Shown here: positions 40,221 to 48,877 of the stretch, in pieces | Numbering within the stretch: position 1 is the first letter of the stretch | Layout: each line of letters opens with the position of its first letter | Origin: Clostridia bacterium | GTDB lineage: Bacteria; Bacillota; Clostridia; Christensenellales; Borkfalkiaceae | Assembly (NCBI GenBank): GCA_017626495.1 | Contig: JAGAIP010000003.1 | Location: 248,001 to 312,000 of the forward strand | DNA: 64,000 nt | Direction of reading: 5' to 3' | The notes under the pieces: generated by a model | The model's database searches: none | What the model saw: the letters and a program-made list of their open reading frames with translations, nothing else | What the model was told of the DNA's origin: nothing | Made by a program: the position numbers and the translations under genes

Positions 40221-41237
40221 ATGAAAGTTTGGATGTTGCAACAAAACGGAATTTTGGAAGAACAGAACAGACCGGAGGTCGTCACGCAGAAAATGCAGGT
40301 CAAGGTCAAGCTCTCCAAGGTTTTGATTACGGAAAACGACGTCGAGCTTCTTTCGGGAAAATTCCCTTCCGCAATTTATCCCATTATTCCGGGGCACACC
40401 GCAGTCGGCGTTCTCTCGGAAACGTGCGCGTGCGGAATCGATCTGACCAAGGGCGCAAGGGTATATCTGCACCCCCTCTTTCCTTGCGGCGTCTGTGAAA
40501 ACTGTAAAAAGGACTCCGTTCTCGATTGCACGGATATGCACATTGCAGGCGTAAATGCGCACGGTTTTTTACGCGATTTCGCCGTCGTCAACCTCAACGA
40601 CGTATCTCTCCTCCCCTCCTCCGTTTCGGACGAACAGGCTCTGTTCGTGGAATGGATCGCGCTTGCGGAATCGGTTCTCGATACGCTCGACTGTTCAAAA
40701 GGCGATCACGTCGTGATTTACGGAGCGTCCATTCTCGGTAATTTGCTCGCCCAGCTCCTCATATACCGCAAAATCGTACCTATTCTCGTCGATACCGACG
40801 TAGCTTTCCTCGACTATGCGAAAAAGTGCGGCGTCTACTATACGTTCAAGCTCGACAATACCCTGCGCGAGAATATCATGAAAGTCACGGGCGGAAGACT
40901 TGCCGACGCAAGCGTATACGCGGGACTCTCGGACGTCTCCCCGTCCCTTCCCTTCGTCTATGCCGCACCCTGTACCAACGTGGTCTATGCAGGGCTCCGT
41001 TTCAAAGACGTGGAAGTAAACCTCAAAAACGCGCTTCTCAAACAGTGCGCCGTCTACTGCGTCACGCAGGCGAAAAAGCACATCTCTTCCGCAATCAATA
41101 TACTCGCAAACAAGGCGATCACGCTCCCCGACATTTCCTACCGATACGGAACGATCGACGACCTGCCGAATCTCACTCGCCTGTTGCAAATCGGGAAATA
41201 CAGCTTCCTTTCCCCTTACATTATCAAACTTCTATGA
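40221..41237 (+). CDS. MDR (alcohol dehydrogenase-like) protein without catalytic zinc ligands
   Basis: A 338-residue member of the medium-chain dehydrogenase family. The structural zinc lobe is complete (PCGVCENCKKDSVLDC; Cys 89, 92, 95, 103), and a nucleotide-binding turn is visible in HVVIYGASILGNLLAQLLI. The catalytic zinc site appears lost: the usual Cys-Gly-Thr-Asp near residue 38 reads ITENDVELL, and Gly-His-Glu reads GHT. It may bind NAD(P) without alcohol dehydrogenase activity or use another chemistry. The ATG at 40221 has GGGAG 7 nt upstream. It is the first of three plus-strand genes: the Cof hydrolase starts 7 nt later. Confidence 0.8.
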   Translation: MKVWMLQQNGILEEQNRPEVVTQKMQVKVKLSKVLITENDVELLSGKFPSAIYPIIPGHTAVGVLSETCACGIDLTKGARVYLHPLFPCGVCENCKKDSVLDCTDMHIAGVNAHGFLRDFAVVNLNDVSLLPSSVSDEQALFVEWIALAESVLDTLDCSKGDHVVIYGASILGNLLAQLLIYRKIVPILVDTDVAFLDYAKKCGVYYTFKLDNTLRENIMKVTGGRLADASVYAGLSDVSPSLPFVYAAPCTNVVYAGLRFKDVEVNLKNALLKQCAVYCVTQAKKHISSAINILANKAITLPDISYRYGTIDDLPNLTRLLQIGKYSFLSPYIIKLL

Positions 41238-41244
41238 GGTCAAT

Positions 41245-42036
41245 ATGATTTCACTCATCGCATCCGATCTTGACGGCACGCTCTTGACCGCCGATAAGAC
41301 GTTGCCGGACGAAACTTTCGAGCTGATCGAAGCGCTCTACAAAAAAGGCGTTTTGTTCGCGCCCGCAAGCGGAAGACAATACGCCAACTTGAAAAAACTG
41401 TTTGCCCCCGTCGCCGATAAAGTAATCTTTATCGCGGAGAACGGGGCTCTCGTCGTTTATCGGGACAAGATTCTGTTCGAGGACACCATTCCGCCCGAAG
41501 AGGTCATGCCTGCCGTACGAGAAATCAGAAAGATCGACGGGCTCTATCCCATGCTGTGTACGGCGGATTATTCTTACATCGAGAGCATGGATCATCCCTT
41601 TTCCGACTACGCTTTTGCCAGCTACACGCACTGTAAATACGTAGAGGATCTGGAAAGCGTTGCCTCTCTGCCCATTCTGAAAATCGCGATCCACGACAGA
41701 AAAGGGTCTGCGATCAACTGTATGAAACGCCTTCCCGAAAAACTCCCGCGCCTTCGCACGATGATTTCAGGATTCGACTGGACGGACGTTTCCTCCCTCT
41801 CCGCAAACAAGGGCGAAGCCATTCGCTTTATCCGCGAAAAATTCCGTTTGCACAGGGAAGATTGCGTCGCATTCGGCGACCACATGAACGACTTCGAGAT
41901 GTTGCAGGAATGCGGACAGGCGTTCGTTCCCGAAAACGCCTATCATACGATTTTAGAGACGTTCCCGAATCACATTCCGTCGGCGCGTGAGTTCGGCACG
42001 ATACAAAAATGCAAGGAGATTTTGAAAAGTCTATGA
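41245..42036 (+). CDS. Cof-type HAD-IIB phosphatase
   Basis: A 263-residue cytoplasmic HAD phosphatase with a type IIB cap. Motif I is ASDLDGTLLTADK, motif II FAPASGRQY, the Lys is in SLSANKGEAIRFI and motif IV FGDHMNDFEMLQ. Members dephosphorylate sugar phosphates, FMN or pyridoxal phosphate with broad specificity. GAGG precedes the ATG. The stop codon overlaps the start of the phosphodiesterase gene (ATGA). Confidence 0.92.
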   Translation: MISLIASDLDGTLLTADKTLPDETFELIEALYKKGVLFAPASGRQYANLKKLFAPVADKVIFIAENGALVVYRDKILFEDTIPPEEVMPAVREIRKIDGLYPMLCTADYSYIESMDHPFSDYAFASYTHCKYVEDLESVASLPILKIAIHDRKGSAINCMKRLPEKLPRLRTMISGFDWTDVSSLSANKGEAIRFIREKFRLHREDCVAFGDHMNDFEMLQECGQAFVPENAYHTILETFPNHIPSAREFGTIQKCKEILKSL

Positions 42037-42563
42037 AATTAGTCATCGCATCGGACATTCACGGTTCCGCATACTACTGCAAGAAACTTTTGGAACGCTT
42101 TGAAGAGGAGAAAGCGGATAAACTCGTTCTCCTGGGCGATCTTCTTTATCACGGACCGAGAAACCCTCTTCCCGAAGGACACGATCCCAAAGAAGTCGCG
42201 CTTCTTCTCAATTCCCGTCGCGATCGGATTTTAGCCGTTCGGGGCAACTGCGACGCCGAAATCGACCAGATGGTGCTCTCTTTCCCCTGCCTCGCCGATT
42301 ACGCAATCGTCTACGATCAGGGAAAAACACTCTTCCTTACGCACGGACATCTCCCCCTTCCCCCGATGCAGGACAACTCCGTTCTCATCAACGGACATTT
42401 CCACGTTCCCGTATCCGAACGGCGAGACAACTACCGCTATCTGAATTGCGGTTCGATCGCCCTTCCCAAAGAGAACTCTCCCCACTCCTATCTCGTATAT
42501 GAGGACGGCGCGCTCACCTGGAAGGACGCAGACGGAACGGTATTTATGAGAGATATGCTCTGA
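42033..42563 (+). CDS. YfcE-type metallophosphodiesterase
   Basis: A 176-residue calcineurin-fold phosphodiesterase. The metal ligands are in IASDIHGSAYYC, LLGDLLYHGPRN, AVRGNCDAEID, LTHGH and INGHFHVP, the full YfcE set. Such enzymes hydrolyse phosphodiester model substrates; the physiological substrate is unknown. The start ATG lies in the ATGA overlap with the Cof gene; AAGGAG lies about 14 nt upstream, so translational coupling is likely. A strong terminator follows. Confidence 0.9.
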   Translation: MKLVIASDIHGSAYYCKKLLERFEEEKADKLVLLGDLLYHGPRNPLPEGHDPKEVALLLNSRRDRILAVRGNCDAEIDQMVLSFPCLADYAIVYDQGKTLFLTHGHLPLPPMQDNSVLINGHFHVPVSERRDNYRYLNCGSIALPKENSPHSYLVYEDGALTWKDADGTVFMRDML

Positions 42564-42566
42564 ATT

Positions 42567-42592
42567 AAAAAGACGGCAAACGCCGTCTTTTT
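42567..42592. terminator. Bidirectional terminator
   Basis: An 11-bp stem (AAAAAGACGGC and complement) with a 4-nt loop and T-runs on both strands. It separates the YfcE gene from the convergent membrane protein gene. Confidence 0.92.
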
Positions 42593-42616
42593 TCATGCAA
42601 GGACAATTTTCCTCCT

Positions 42617-43180
42617 TTATTCGAGAACGGGGGGGTCCTCTTTGTTTTTCTCTGCGACTTCCGCGCCGTGTTTGAATACCACGGAGAGGAACAAAAGCAT
42701 AAGCCCCGTACCGAGATTGATCGCGACCTCAAAATCCGTCTGTCCTACGTCCGAATACAAGAGCGAGACGACTGCGTACGCGATTGCCGCAACGACGGCA
42801 GCTCCGAGCGAGACGAAAATGACGAGAAGGCTTAAATCGCGAAGCTGTTTCGCACCCTCGAACGTAAAGGGCGTGCCCGCATTCAACTCGGCGACGCAAT
42901 ATTTCTTTGCGAATGCGGCGAGGACTGCCTCTGCCGCGCACAAAATCACGCCTTCCGTCATGTTTGCAATCATAGTGCCCATATTCTCACCCGACCTCTC
43001 CACGATCAACTCTTCGAGCGTTTTGCCGTCAATCGCCAACGAACCGAGAGACGAGAGCGTTACGATTCCGATCGCGCATCCGACCGCGCCGATGATACTG
43101 CAAATCAAGACAATGATACTGATCACCTTAACTACCTTAAACACGGTCTGAATGGTTTTTAACGATTTTGACGTTTCCAT
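42617..43180 (-). CDS. DUF2975-like membrane protein
   Basis: A 187-residue protein with four membrane helices. The pattern (VVKVISIIVLICSIIGAVG, an extracytoplasmic loop, then NAGTPFTFEGAKQLRDLSLL and GTGLMLLFLSVVFKHGAEV) resembles DUF2975/YoaS-type proteins of Firmicutes, which are often found with Cro-type regulators. No such regulator is adjacent. AAGGAG precedes the ATG. It is the last gene of the queH unit, 18 nt after the acyltransferase-like gene. Function unknown. Confidence 0.65.
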   Translation of the reverse strand: METSKSLKTIQTVFKVVKVISIIVLICSIIGAVGCAIGIVTLSSLGSLAIDGKTLEELIVERSGENMGTMIANMTEGVILCAAEAVLAAFAKKYCVAELNAGTPFTFEGAKQLRDLSLLVIFVSLGAAVVAAIAYAVVSLLYSDVGQTDFEVAINLGTGLMLLFLSVVFKHGAEVAEKNKEDPPVLE

Positions 43181-43198
43181 AGGTAACTCCTTTTCGGC

Positions 43199-43981
43199 TC
43201 AAAAGCCGCTTTTTAATTTCCCTTCCGCCCAACCGACGTTGCCGCCTGCAAGCAGAAATCGTTTCATATTTCTCTGTAAGCTCGTCCGTTCGGAGAGCGA
43301 CGAGAGCTCTTTCTCTCCCGGAAATACCCAGTCCAACACCGCCATGCTCTCTTCCACGAATTCTATTTCGAATCTTCTTTGGAACGCGAGCACGTTCGAA
43401 GTTTCGGGGAGCAACCGTTCGAGCACGGGAGAGAGCATCCACGATTCGCAATACCACGGCGTATTCTTTTCTTTCGGATCATAAGTTTCCAAAAAGGCGC
43501 GAAACGAAGCGAACGTCTTGTCGATCGAAGCGGGGCGCATATCCGCGTCGGCAGGAATATGAATGTATATCTTACCTTCGGTAAACTCAAATTCGAGTTC
43601 TCCGACGCGAAATTCTTTCATGGCAAGCTGGCGCACGAACCACCAAGTCCACCGAAACGCATATTTCCCGTATATTTTCCGATGTTCCACGGTAAATCGC
43701 GTACAAAACGCCATCGTCGCAAAGTAAATCTCGTCGGAGATTCCCTTTTCCCGATAAGCGTCGTAGCGTTTTGCCGCAAGCAAAATGCACTCCGCCAACG
43801 ATTTCAACCCGTATTCGTCCTCGCCGAGGGCAACGCGAAGCTCTTTTACCCCCTCTTCCCACGTCTTCGGAGAGGACAAAAGAAGTTCGAGTTCCTGCGT
43901 CATGACGCTCTCATGGGAGAGGATAACTTTCGTCACCTCTTCGGGCATGCTGATTTTTTCACACAGCGTTTTTACGTTCAT
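43199..43981 (-). CDS. Acyltransferase-like protein (DUF5596 type)
   Basis: A 260-residue soluble protein matching the DUF5596 or acyltransferase-domain proteins of Clostridia as I recall them. RWTWWFVRQLAMKEFRVGEL and FEFTEGKIYIHIPADADMRP are the central strands, then YCESWMLSPVLERLLPETSN and ILxFQ-like LAFQRRFEI. The fold is expected to be GNAT-related, but no acetyl-CoA loop is obvious. The ATG at 43981 overlaps the TfoX-like stop codon (ATGA), so the two are coupled. The actual reaction is unknown. Confidence 0.72.
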   Translation of the reverse strand: MNVKTLCEKISMPEEVTKVILSHESVMTQELELLLSSPKTWEEGVKELRVALGEDEYGLKSLAECILLAAKRYDAYREKGISDEIYFATMAFCTRFTVEHRKIYGKYAFRWTWWFVRQLAMKEFRVGELEFEFTEGKIYIHIPADADMRPASIDKTFASFRAFLETYDPKEKNTPWYCESWMLSPVLERLLPETSNVLAFQRRFEIEFVEESMAVLDWVFPGEKELSSLSERTSLQRNMKRFLLAGGNVGWAEGKLKSGF

Positions 43982-44283
43982 CGTTTCTTTCCGGGAGGAG
44001 GCAAATCGTCCGCCACCCTCTCGCACAGCTCCTTCAAAAAAAGTTTATCTTCGCCGTCGACGACGAGCATCTCCTTTGCTCCTTTATAAGGAACCGCGTA
44101 CTCCGCATTCGGAAGAAGCTCCCTTGCGGACGGGGTAGATTTCATCAAGAAACGGTCGTCGTAACATCCGCCGATGACCTTTCCCTTACAATAGAGAACA
44201 TATTCCCCCATCATCGGACGAAAGGAGACTTCGGCAAGGGAAAGGAGCTCGGAAACGTAGTTCAGGTAATCTTTATCCGTCAC
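43978..44283 (-). CDS. TfoX N-terminal domain protein
   Basis: A 101-residue protein consisting only of a TfoX N-terminal domain: SLAEVSFRPMMGEYVLYCKG, KVIGGCYDDRFLMKSTPSAR, then YKGAKEMLVVDGEDKLFLKE. In gamma-proteobacteria TfoX/Sxy regulates competence; the stand-alone domain in Firmicutes has no established role. The start is a GTG at 44283 with AAAGGAG 4 nt upstream, overlapping the queH stop region by 11 bp. The longer upstream frame lies inside queH and is not real. Confidence 0.85.
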   Translation of the reverse strand: MTDKDYLNYVSELLSLAEVSFRPMMGEYVLYCKGKVIGGCYDDRFLMKSTPSARELLPNAEYAVPYKGAKEMLVVDGEDKLFLKELCERVADDLPPPGKKR

Positions 44284-44875
44284 GATTCTCCTTTCTGCGA
44301 CTGAACACGCAACCGCAATAATTTTGCCTGTAAAGGCGATATTGCTTGGATTTCTCGATGCTGTCGAGGTAGCCACCCTTTTTCTTGAAATCGGTAGGAA
44401 GCCATTCGATACCGTATTTTCTTCCGAGTTCTTCCCCGATGCGGTTGAGTAGTTCCGCATCCTTCAAAGGACTCACGGTAAGCGTCGTCGCAAAATAATC
44501 GTAACCGAGTTCCTTTGCCCGTTTCGCAGTCTCTTCAAGGCGCAGCCGAAAGCATTTTTCGCACCGTTTCCCTCCCTCGGGGCAGGATTCGTATCCCCTG
44601 ACGGATTCGTAAAAGCGGTTTACCTCGTGGTCGCAATCGAGAAAATCCGCCCACCCGGTCTCGCGCAAGAGCCGAATCTGCTCCGCCTTGCGAATACGAT
44701 ATTCTTCCTCTTCGATGTTCGGATTATAGTAAAAAACGGTCGTCCTGATTTTTTCAAACAGAACGCTCAAACAATGCGAAGAACAGGGCGCGCAACAGCT
44801 GTGCAGAAGCAATCGTTTCTCCCCTGCCGTAAGCAAAATACGTTCCATTTCCGCATTGTAGTTCCGCTTATTCAT
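44273..44875 (-). CDS. queH: Epoxyqueuosine reductase QueH
   Basis: A 200-residue QueH (former DUF208), which reduces epoxyqueuosine in tRNA to queuosine in place of QueG. The cluster and metal Cys motifs are LLHSCCAPCSSHC near the N-terminus, CEKCFRLRLEETAKRA in the middle and NYCGCVFS near the end. FYYNPNIEEEEYRIRK is characteristic. There is no Shine-Dalgarno sequence; the -10 box ends 6 nt before the ATG, so transcription should start at the A of the ATG (leaderless). It heads a unit with the TfoX, acyltransferase-like and DUF2975-like genes. Confidence 0.93.
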   Translation of the reverse strand: MNKRNYNAEMERILLTAGEKRLLLHSCCAPCSSHCLSVLFEKIRTTVFYYNPNIEEEEYRIRKAEQIRLLRETGWADFLDCDHEVNRFYESVRGYESCPEGGKRCEKCFRLRLEETAKRAKELGYDYFATTLTVSPLKDAELLNRIGEELGRKYGIEWLPTDFKKKGGYLDSIEKSKQYRLYRQNYCGCVFSRRKENRDG

Positions 44876-44881
44876 GCGTAT

Positions 44882-44910
44882 ATTATATTTTATCCGCCTG
44901 TCGTTGTCAA
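44882..44910 (-). promoter_or_regulatory. Promoter of queH (leaderless)
   Basis: A full consensus on the minus strand: TTGACA, 17 nt, TATAAT. Only 6 nt separate the -10 box from the queH start codon. Confidence 0.88.
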
Positions 44911-44967
44911 TAGAATATCCGTTTTCAAATACATAAAATTCGACGTTATTTTGTGCAAAATGCCTTC

Positions 44968-44996
44968 TTGACGAATTGCATTTTATCCTTTATAAT
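44968..44996 (+). promoter_or_regulatory. Promoter of the GH51 gene
   Basis: TTGACG, 17 nt, TATAAT. The start codon lies 26 nt downstream. Confidence 0.87.
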
Positions 44997-45021
44997 AAAA
45001 CCATCAGATAAGGAGGAAATT

Positions 45022-47754
45022 ATGAAAAAAAAGAAATTGATGGCTACGGCGCTTGCCGCCGCCATGGTACTTTCCGTCGGCTTGACAACCGGCTGTGAGA
45101 AAGAGTCTGAAATTTCGTTCGGTACCGATATGCCCTTTGTGAAAGCGGGAACGGAGCGCAACACAGGCACGAAGAAAAACACGGGTAATAATCCGACCAC
45201 GACGCCAAACGCGGACACCGTGAAAGGCGCGACGCTTACGGTCGAAGCGCCCAAAGACGGCGACAGAGAGATCAGCGAAAATCTGTTCGGATTGTTCCTC
45301 GAAGACATCAACTATGCCGTAGACGGCGGACTTTACACCCAGCTTATCAAGAACAATTCGTTCGAGTACGGCGAGCTTGCAAAGTATGAAAACACCAACG
45401 GATGGGAAAAAGTCGGCACGTTTGAATCGGGCGTCATCGACGGCGCGACGGACAGCACGGCGCTCGGCTCTCAAAACCCCCATTATCTGCGCATGAGGGG
45501 AACGGAAGACTTCGGACTTCTCAATTCGGGACATACGGTGGGCATCGCCGTCGAAAAGAATGCAAAATACAACGCTTCCCTCTTCGTCAAATCTCCCGTA
45601 GGCTATACGGGAACGGTTACCGTCCGTTTCAGAGCAGACGGCAAAGCGATCGGCGAAAGCTCCCTTGAAATCACCGCGGAGAAAAACGCATGGACGCGCT
45701 ACGAGCTTTCCCTCACCGCTACCGAAACCGCCGACGAAAAGGTCACGGTAGAATTTATCTTTACGAAGGGAACGCTCGACGTCGACTGTCTCTCCGTATT
45801 CCCCGAAGAGCACTTCGGCTCTACCAACCTCAGAAAAGATTTGGGCGAGGCGCTCGCCGCCCTCAACCCTTCCTTCCTGCGTTTCCCCGGCGGTTGCGTC
45901 ATCGAGGGTAAGACGTTCGAGAGCGCATACGACTGGAAAGCTTCCATCGGCGAAGGCGAAACGATGACCTACGTCGACGGCGCGACGGGACAGCAAGTCA
46001 CCGCGACGGGCAGCGCGGACAACCGTGCGCTCGGCATCGACATCTGGGCAAACCTCAACGGCACGGCGAGAAATCCTTACTACATGTCCTACGGACTTGG
46101 CTTCTATGAGTATTTCTTACTCTGCGAAGATCTTGACGCTGCACCCGTTCCCATTCTCAACTGCGGTATGTCCTGTCTCATTCAGGGCGTGGGAAGCGTA
46201 GGAACGCCGGCAGACAATACGAGAATCGACTCCGAAAAATTCCGTGGATTCGTGCAGGACGCACTCGATCTCGTGGAATTCTGTAAGGGCGACGCGTCCA
46301 CCACGTGGGGCGCAGTCCGTATCGCCATGGGACACGCAGAACCCTTCGAGCTCGAATACCTCGGCATCGGCAACGAGCAGTGGGGAACAGACTATTTCAG
46401 ACATTACGAGGCGTTCCGCGAGGCGTTTGAGGATGCAGCAAAGACGAATCCCATCTATAAAGATCTGAAACTCATCGTCGCAAACGGACCCAACTCGGGC
46501 GACAGATATGCTTGGGAAAGAATCGAATCGTCCGGTCTCGGCGCGGACTATGCAGGGCTCGTCGACGAGCACTACTACTGCATGCCCGAATGGTTCTTCT
46601 CTAACACGGAAAGATACGATACTTACGATCGCGATTCCGTTCCCGTATTCCTCGGCGAATACGCCGCGAAATCCAACACGCTTGAAGCCGCTCTCGCGGA
46701 AGCTGCCTATGCAACTTCGCTTGAACGCAACGGCGACGTCGTAGAACTTGCCGCATACGCTCCTCTCTTCGGAAACACGCTCTCCAATCAGTGGACGCCC
46801 GACATGATCTACTATTCCAACAACGGATATTATAACTCCATCAATTACTACGTTCAGCAGCTCATCGCAAACAACAAGGGAACCGTCCTTCCCGATTCCA
46901 CACTCACTCTTCCCACGCAGGGAACGGGACTTTCGGGTAAAATCGGCGTCGGTACGTGGTCTACAAGCGCGACCTTCGACAATATCGTCGTAACTTCTAA
47001 CAAGACGGGAAATACCCTCTTCTCGAACGACTGTTCTTCCCTTAACGGTTGGCAGCAGATTGGCGGAACGTGGTCCTCTGCAAACGGCGTGCTCGTTCAA
47101 GAAAACACCAAAGGACCCGCAAACACCGTCACGGGCGACGTCATGTACATCGGAGACGCGTCTTGGAGCAACTACACGCTGACGCTCGAAGCGACCAAGA
47201 CGGGCGGAAACGAGGGCTTCCTCATTCCCATCTGCGTACAGGATAAGGACAACTTCATTCACTGGAACATCGGCGGCTGGAACAACACGGTAAGCTGTCT
47301 CGAACAGACGAGCGCAGGTACGAAGAGCGGTCAGGTTGCGGGAACGGTCAAGAATCTCAAACTCGAAACGAATCATACCTACAAGATCAAAGTCGTCGTA
47401 GACGGCATGACCATCAAGTGCTACCTCGACGACGAGCTCATGGTCGATTTCACCATCGGACAAAAAGAACTCCTGTATCAGGTAACCTCTTACGATGAGG
47501 AAACGGGCGATCTCATCATCAAGATCGTCAACCCCAACGAAAGCCCCGTCGAACTCAACGTTGATTTGAACGGATACTCCCTTACGGGTGAAGCCGACCT
47601 GTCCGTACTCAGCGGAGGCGATCTCGGTCTCGTCAACTACTACAACGATCCGTTCGCGGTCACGCCTGAGCATAGTACGATGAACGTTTCGAACGAATTC
47701 ACTTACACCGTACCTTATTACAGCTTCGTGGTTCTTCGCATTCATACAAACTGA
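45022..47754 (+). CDS. GH51 alpha-L-arabinofuranosidase lipoprotein
   Basis: A 910-residue secreted lipoprotein (signal peptide, Cys 25 in GLTTGCEK) followed by an Asn/Thr-rich linker. A beta-sandwich of the CBM4/9 type (about 90-260) precedes the GH51 barrel. The acid/base is Glu452 in IGNEQWG and the nucleophile Glu546 in PVFLGEYAAKS. LRFPGGCVIEG and the Trp-containing DEHYYCMPEWFF also fit. A LamG-like jelly roll (about 645-830) sits between the barrel and the GH51 C-terminal domain (LLYQVTSYDEETGDLIIKIV to the end). It would release arabinose from arabinan or arabinoxylan at the cell surface. AAGGAGG precedes the ATG. It stands alone between a promoter and a terminator. Confidence 0.93.
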   Translation: MKKKKLMATALAAAMVLSVGLTTGCEKESEISFGTDMPFVKAGTERNTGTKKNTGNNPTTTPNADTVKGATLTVEAPKDGDREISENLFGLFLEDINYAVDGGLYTQLIKNNSFEYGELAKYENTNGWEKVGTFESGVIDGATDSTALGSQNPHYLRMRGTEDFGLLNSGHTVGIAVEKNAKYNASLFVKSPVGYTGTVTVRFRADGKAIGESSLEITAEKNAWTRYELSLTATETADEKVTVEFIFTKGTLDVDCLSVFPEEHFGSTNLRKDLGEALAALNPSFLRFPGGCVIEGKTFESAYDWKASIGEGETMTYVDGATGQQVTATGSADNRALGIDIWANLNGTARNPYYMSYGLGFYEYFLLCEDLDAAPVPILNCGMSCLIQGVGSVGTPADNTRIDSEKFRGFVQDALDLVEFCKGDASTTWGAVRIAMGHAEPFELEYLGIGNEQWGTDYFRHYEAFREAFEDAAKTNPIYKDLKLIVANGPNSGDRYAWERIESSGLGADYAGLVDEHYYCMPEWFFSNTERYDTYDRDSVPVFLGEYAAKSNTLEAALAEAAYATSLERNGDVVELAAYAPLFGNTLSNQWTPDMIYYSNNGYYNSINYYVQQLIANNKGTVLPDSTLTLPTQGTGLSGKIGVGTWSTSATFDNIVVTSNKTGNTLFSNDCSSLNGWQQIGGTWSSANGVLVQENTKGPANTVTGDVMYIGDASWSNYTLTLEATKTGGNEGFLIPICVQDKDNFIHWNIGGWNNTVSCLEQTSAGTKSGQVAGTVKNLKLETNHTYKIKVVVDGMTIKCYLDDELMVDFTIGQKELLYQVTSYDEETGDLIIKIVNPNESPVELNVDLNGYSLTGEADLSVLSGGDLGLVNYYNDPFAVTPEHSTMNVSNEFTYTVPYYSFVVLRIHTN

Positions 47755-47760
47755 CATGGA

Positions 47761-47790
47761 AAAAAACGGCAGAGAAATCTGTCGTTTTTT
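47761..47790 (+). terminator. Terminator of the GH51 gene
   Basis: A 12-bp stem with one G-T pair (AAAAAACGGCAG with CTGTCGTTTTTT) and a 6-nt loop, ending in a T-run. Confidence 0.9.
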
Positions 47791-47813
47791 GTTGTCTTTT
47801 CCTCCGCGTTTCC

Positions 47814-47842
47814 TTGACATTTTCACAAAAATGTAAGATAAT
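47814..47842 (+). promoter_or_regulatory. Promoter of the small lipoprotein gene
   Basis: TTGACA, 17 nt, GATAAT. Confidence 0.8.
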
Positions 47843-47870
47843 GCTTATACAATATCATATGGAGGTTATC

Positions 47871-48287
47871 ATGAAAAAGATCACGAAAATCACCGCGATT
47901 CTTGCAGCACTCTTGTGCGCGCTGGTAGCGCTCTGCGCTTGCAGTAACTACGGTTCTGTCCGGAAGGCATTCGAAAAGGCAGGTTACGCAGAGGATCAGA
48001 GCATTCAGGAATATCAGGGCAGATACGGCGATTTGCTCACCGAAGAGAATGAAAAGGGCGAGAAAGTAACCGTTGCAACCCTTCACGTTCTTTCCAAAGG
48101 ATTGCTCGGCGGAACGGTCGTCATCATCGAATTTCAGTCCACCAAGAAAATGCAGGAAAAGTACAACGAGAGCGCAACGCTTCAAGGTCTCATCACGGAT
48201 CTTCAAAAGAGCGATTATGTAAACGGCGCTTGCGTCCTTCTTTTGAATCTTTCCAATGACGGACTTGAAATTTTTAAGAACGCATAA
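47871..48287 (+). CDS. Small lipoprotein, unknown function
   Basis: A 138-residue lipoprotein with a signal peptide and lipobox ALCACS (Cys 24). The mature part is a small alpha/beta domain (YGSVRKAFEKAGYAEDQSIQ, KVTVATLHVLSKGLLGGTVV, IIEFQSTKKMQEKY) that recalls clostridial lipoproteins of similar size without a known role. The ATG at 47871 has GGAGG 5 nt upstream; the longer frame starts in the -35 box. It has its own promoter and terminator. Confidence 0.78.
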   Translation: MKKITKITAILAALLCALVALCACSNYGSVRKAFEKAGYAEDQSIQEYQGRYGDLLTEENEKGEKVTVATLHVLSKGLLGGTVVIIEFQSTKKMQEKYNESATLQGLITDLQKSDYVNGACVLLLNLSNDGLEIFKNA

Positions 48288-48289
48288 CG

Positions 48290-48321
48290 AAAAAGAGGAA
48301 ATCTTCTGATTTCCTCTTTTT
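48290..48321. terminator. Bidirectional terminator
   Basis: A perfect 14-bp stem (AAAAAGAGGAAATC and complement) with a TTCT loop, between the convergent lipoprotein and spoVT genes. Confidence 0.93.
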
Positions 48322-48324
48322 ACG

Positions 48325-48870
48325 TTATTCGAACTGTCCTGCCAGAATGTCCGCAGTCAGTTGCGCGAGCTTGATTTTCTCGGAATCCATCTTTGCCCCT
48401 TCCCTCGACGAGAGAAGCGCGACCGCGCCGAGACAATCGCCTCCCGACACGATGGGCACGATGATCTCCGCCGTGATGGTCAGATCTTCCTGAGCCGTGA
48501 TGGGAACGATATCTCCGCCCTCGGACAAATTCGCCACGTAACTCTTTCTGTCCCCCAGAATGCGATCCATCTTCGGCGAAATGTTCTTCCGACTGACTTC
48601 CTTTCTCCCGTCCCCGCTTGCAAACAGCACCTCGTCCGTATCGCAGATGATCGCAAGATCACCGCTAAGATCGTTCAGAGACTTTGCCGTAGATTCGCTG
48701 AATTTATCGAGCGTGGCGATGGGAGAATATTTTTTCAAAATCAACTCGTCTCGGTCGGAAAAGATTTCAAGCGGTTCTCCCGATTTCAGGCGCAACGTGC
48801 TCCTGATCTCCTTTGGAATGACCACCCGACCGAGTTCGTCGATGCGCCTTACTATACCTGTTGCTTTCAT
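48325..48870 (-). CDS. spoVT: AbrB-type regulator SpoVT
   Basis: A 181-residue transcription factor with an N-terminal SpoVT/AbrB swapped-hairpin domain (MKATGIVRRIDELGRVVIPK, then EIRSTLRLKSGEPLEIF) and a C-terminal GAF-like domain (about 60-181: DLAIICDTDEVLFASGDGRK, IVPIVSGGDCLGAVALLSS). This two-domain plan is that of SpoVT, a late forespore regulator of spore-formers. Similar proteins also occur in non-sporulating relatives, so sporulation is likely but not proved. The ATG at 48870 has a strong GGAGG upstream that lies inside an inverted repeat. Confidence 0.92.
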   Translation of the reverse strand: MKATGIVRRIDELGRVVIPKEIRSTLRLKSGEPLEIFSDRDELILKKYSPIATLDKFSESTAKSLNDLSGDLAIICDTDEVLFASGDGRKEVSRKNISPKMDRILGDRKSYVANLSEGGDIVPITAQEDLTITAEIIVPIVSGGDCLGAVALLSSREGAKMDSEKIKLAQLTADILAGQFE

Positions 48871-48877
48871 AAAAAAT

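Noticed and set aside
43978-44460. TfoX protein extended to 160 residues
   Set aside because: The extension lies inside queH; a GTG with AAAGGAG at the right distance gives a clean TfoX domain.
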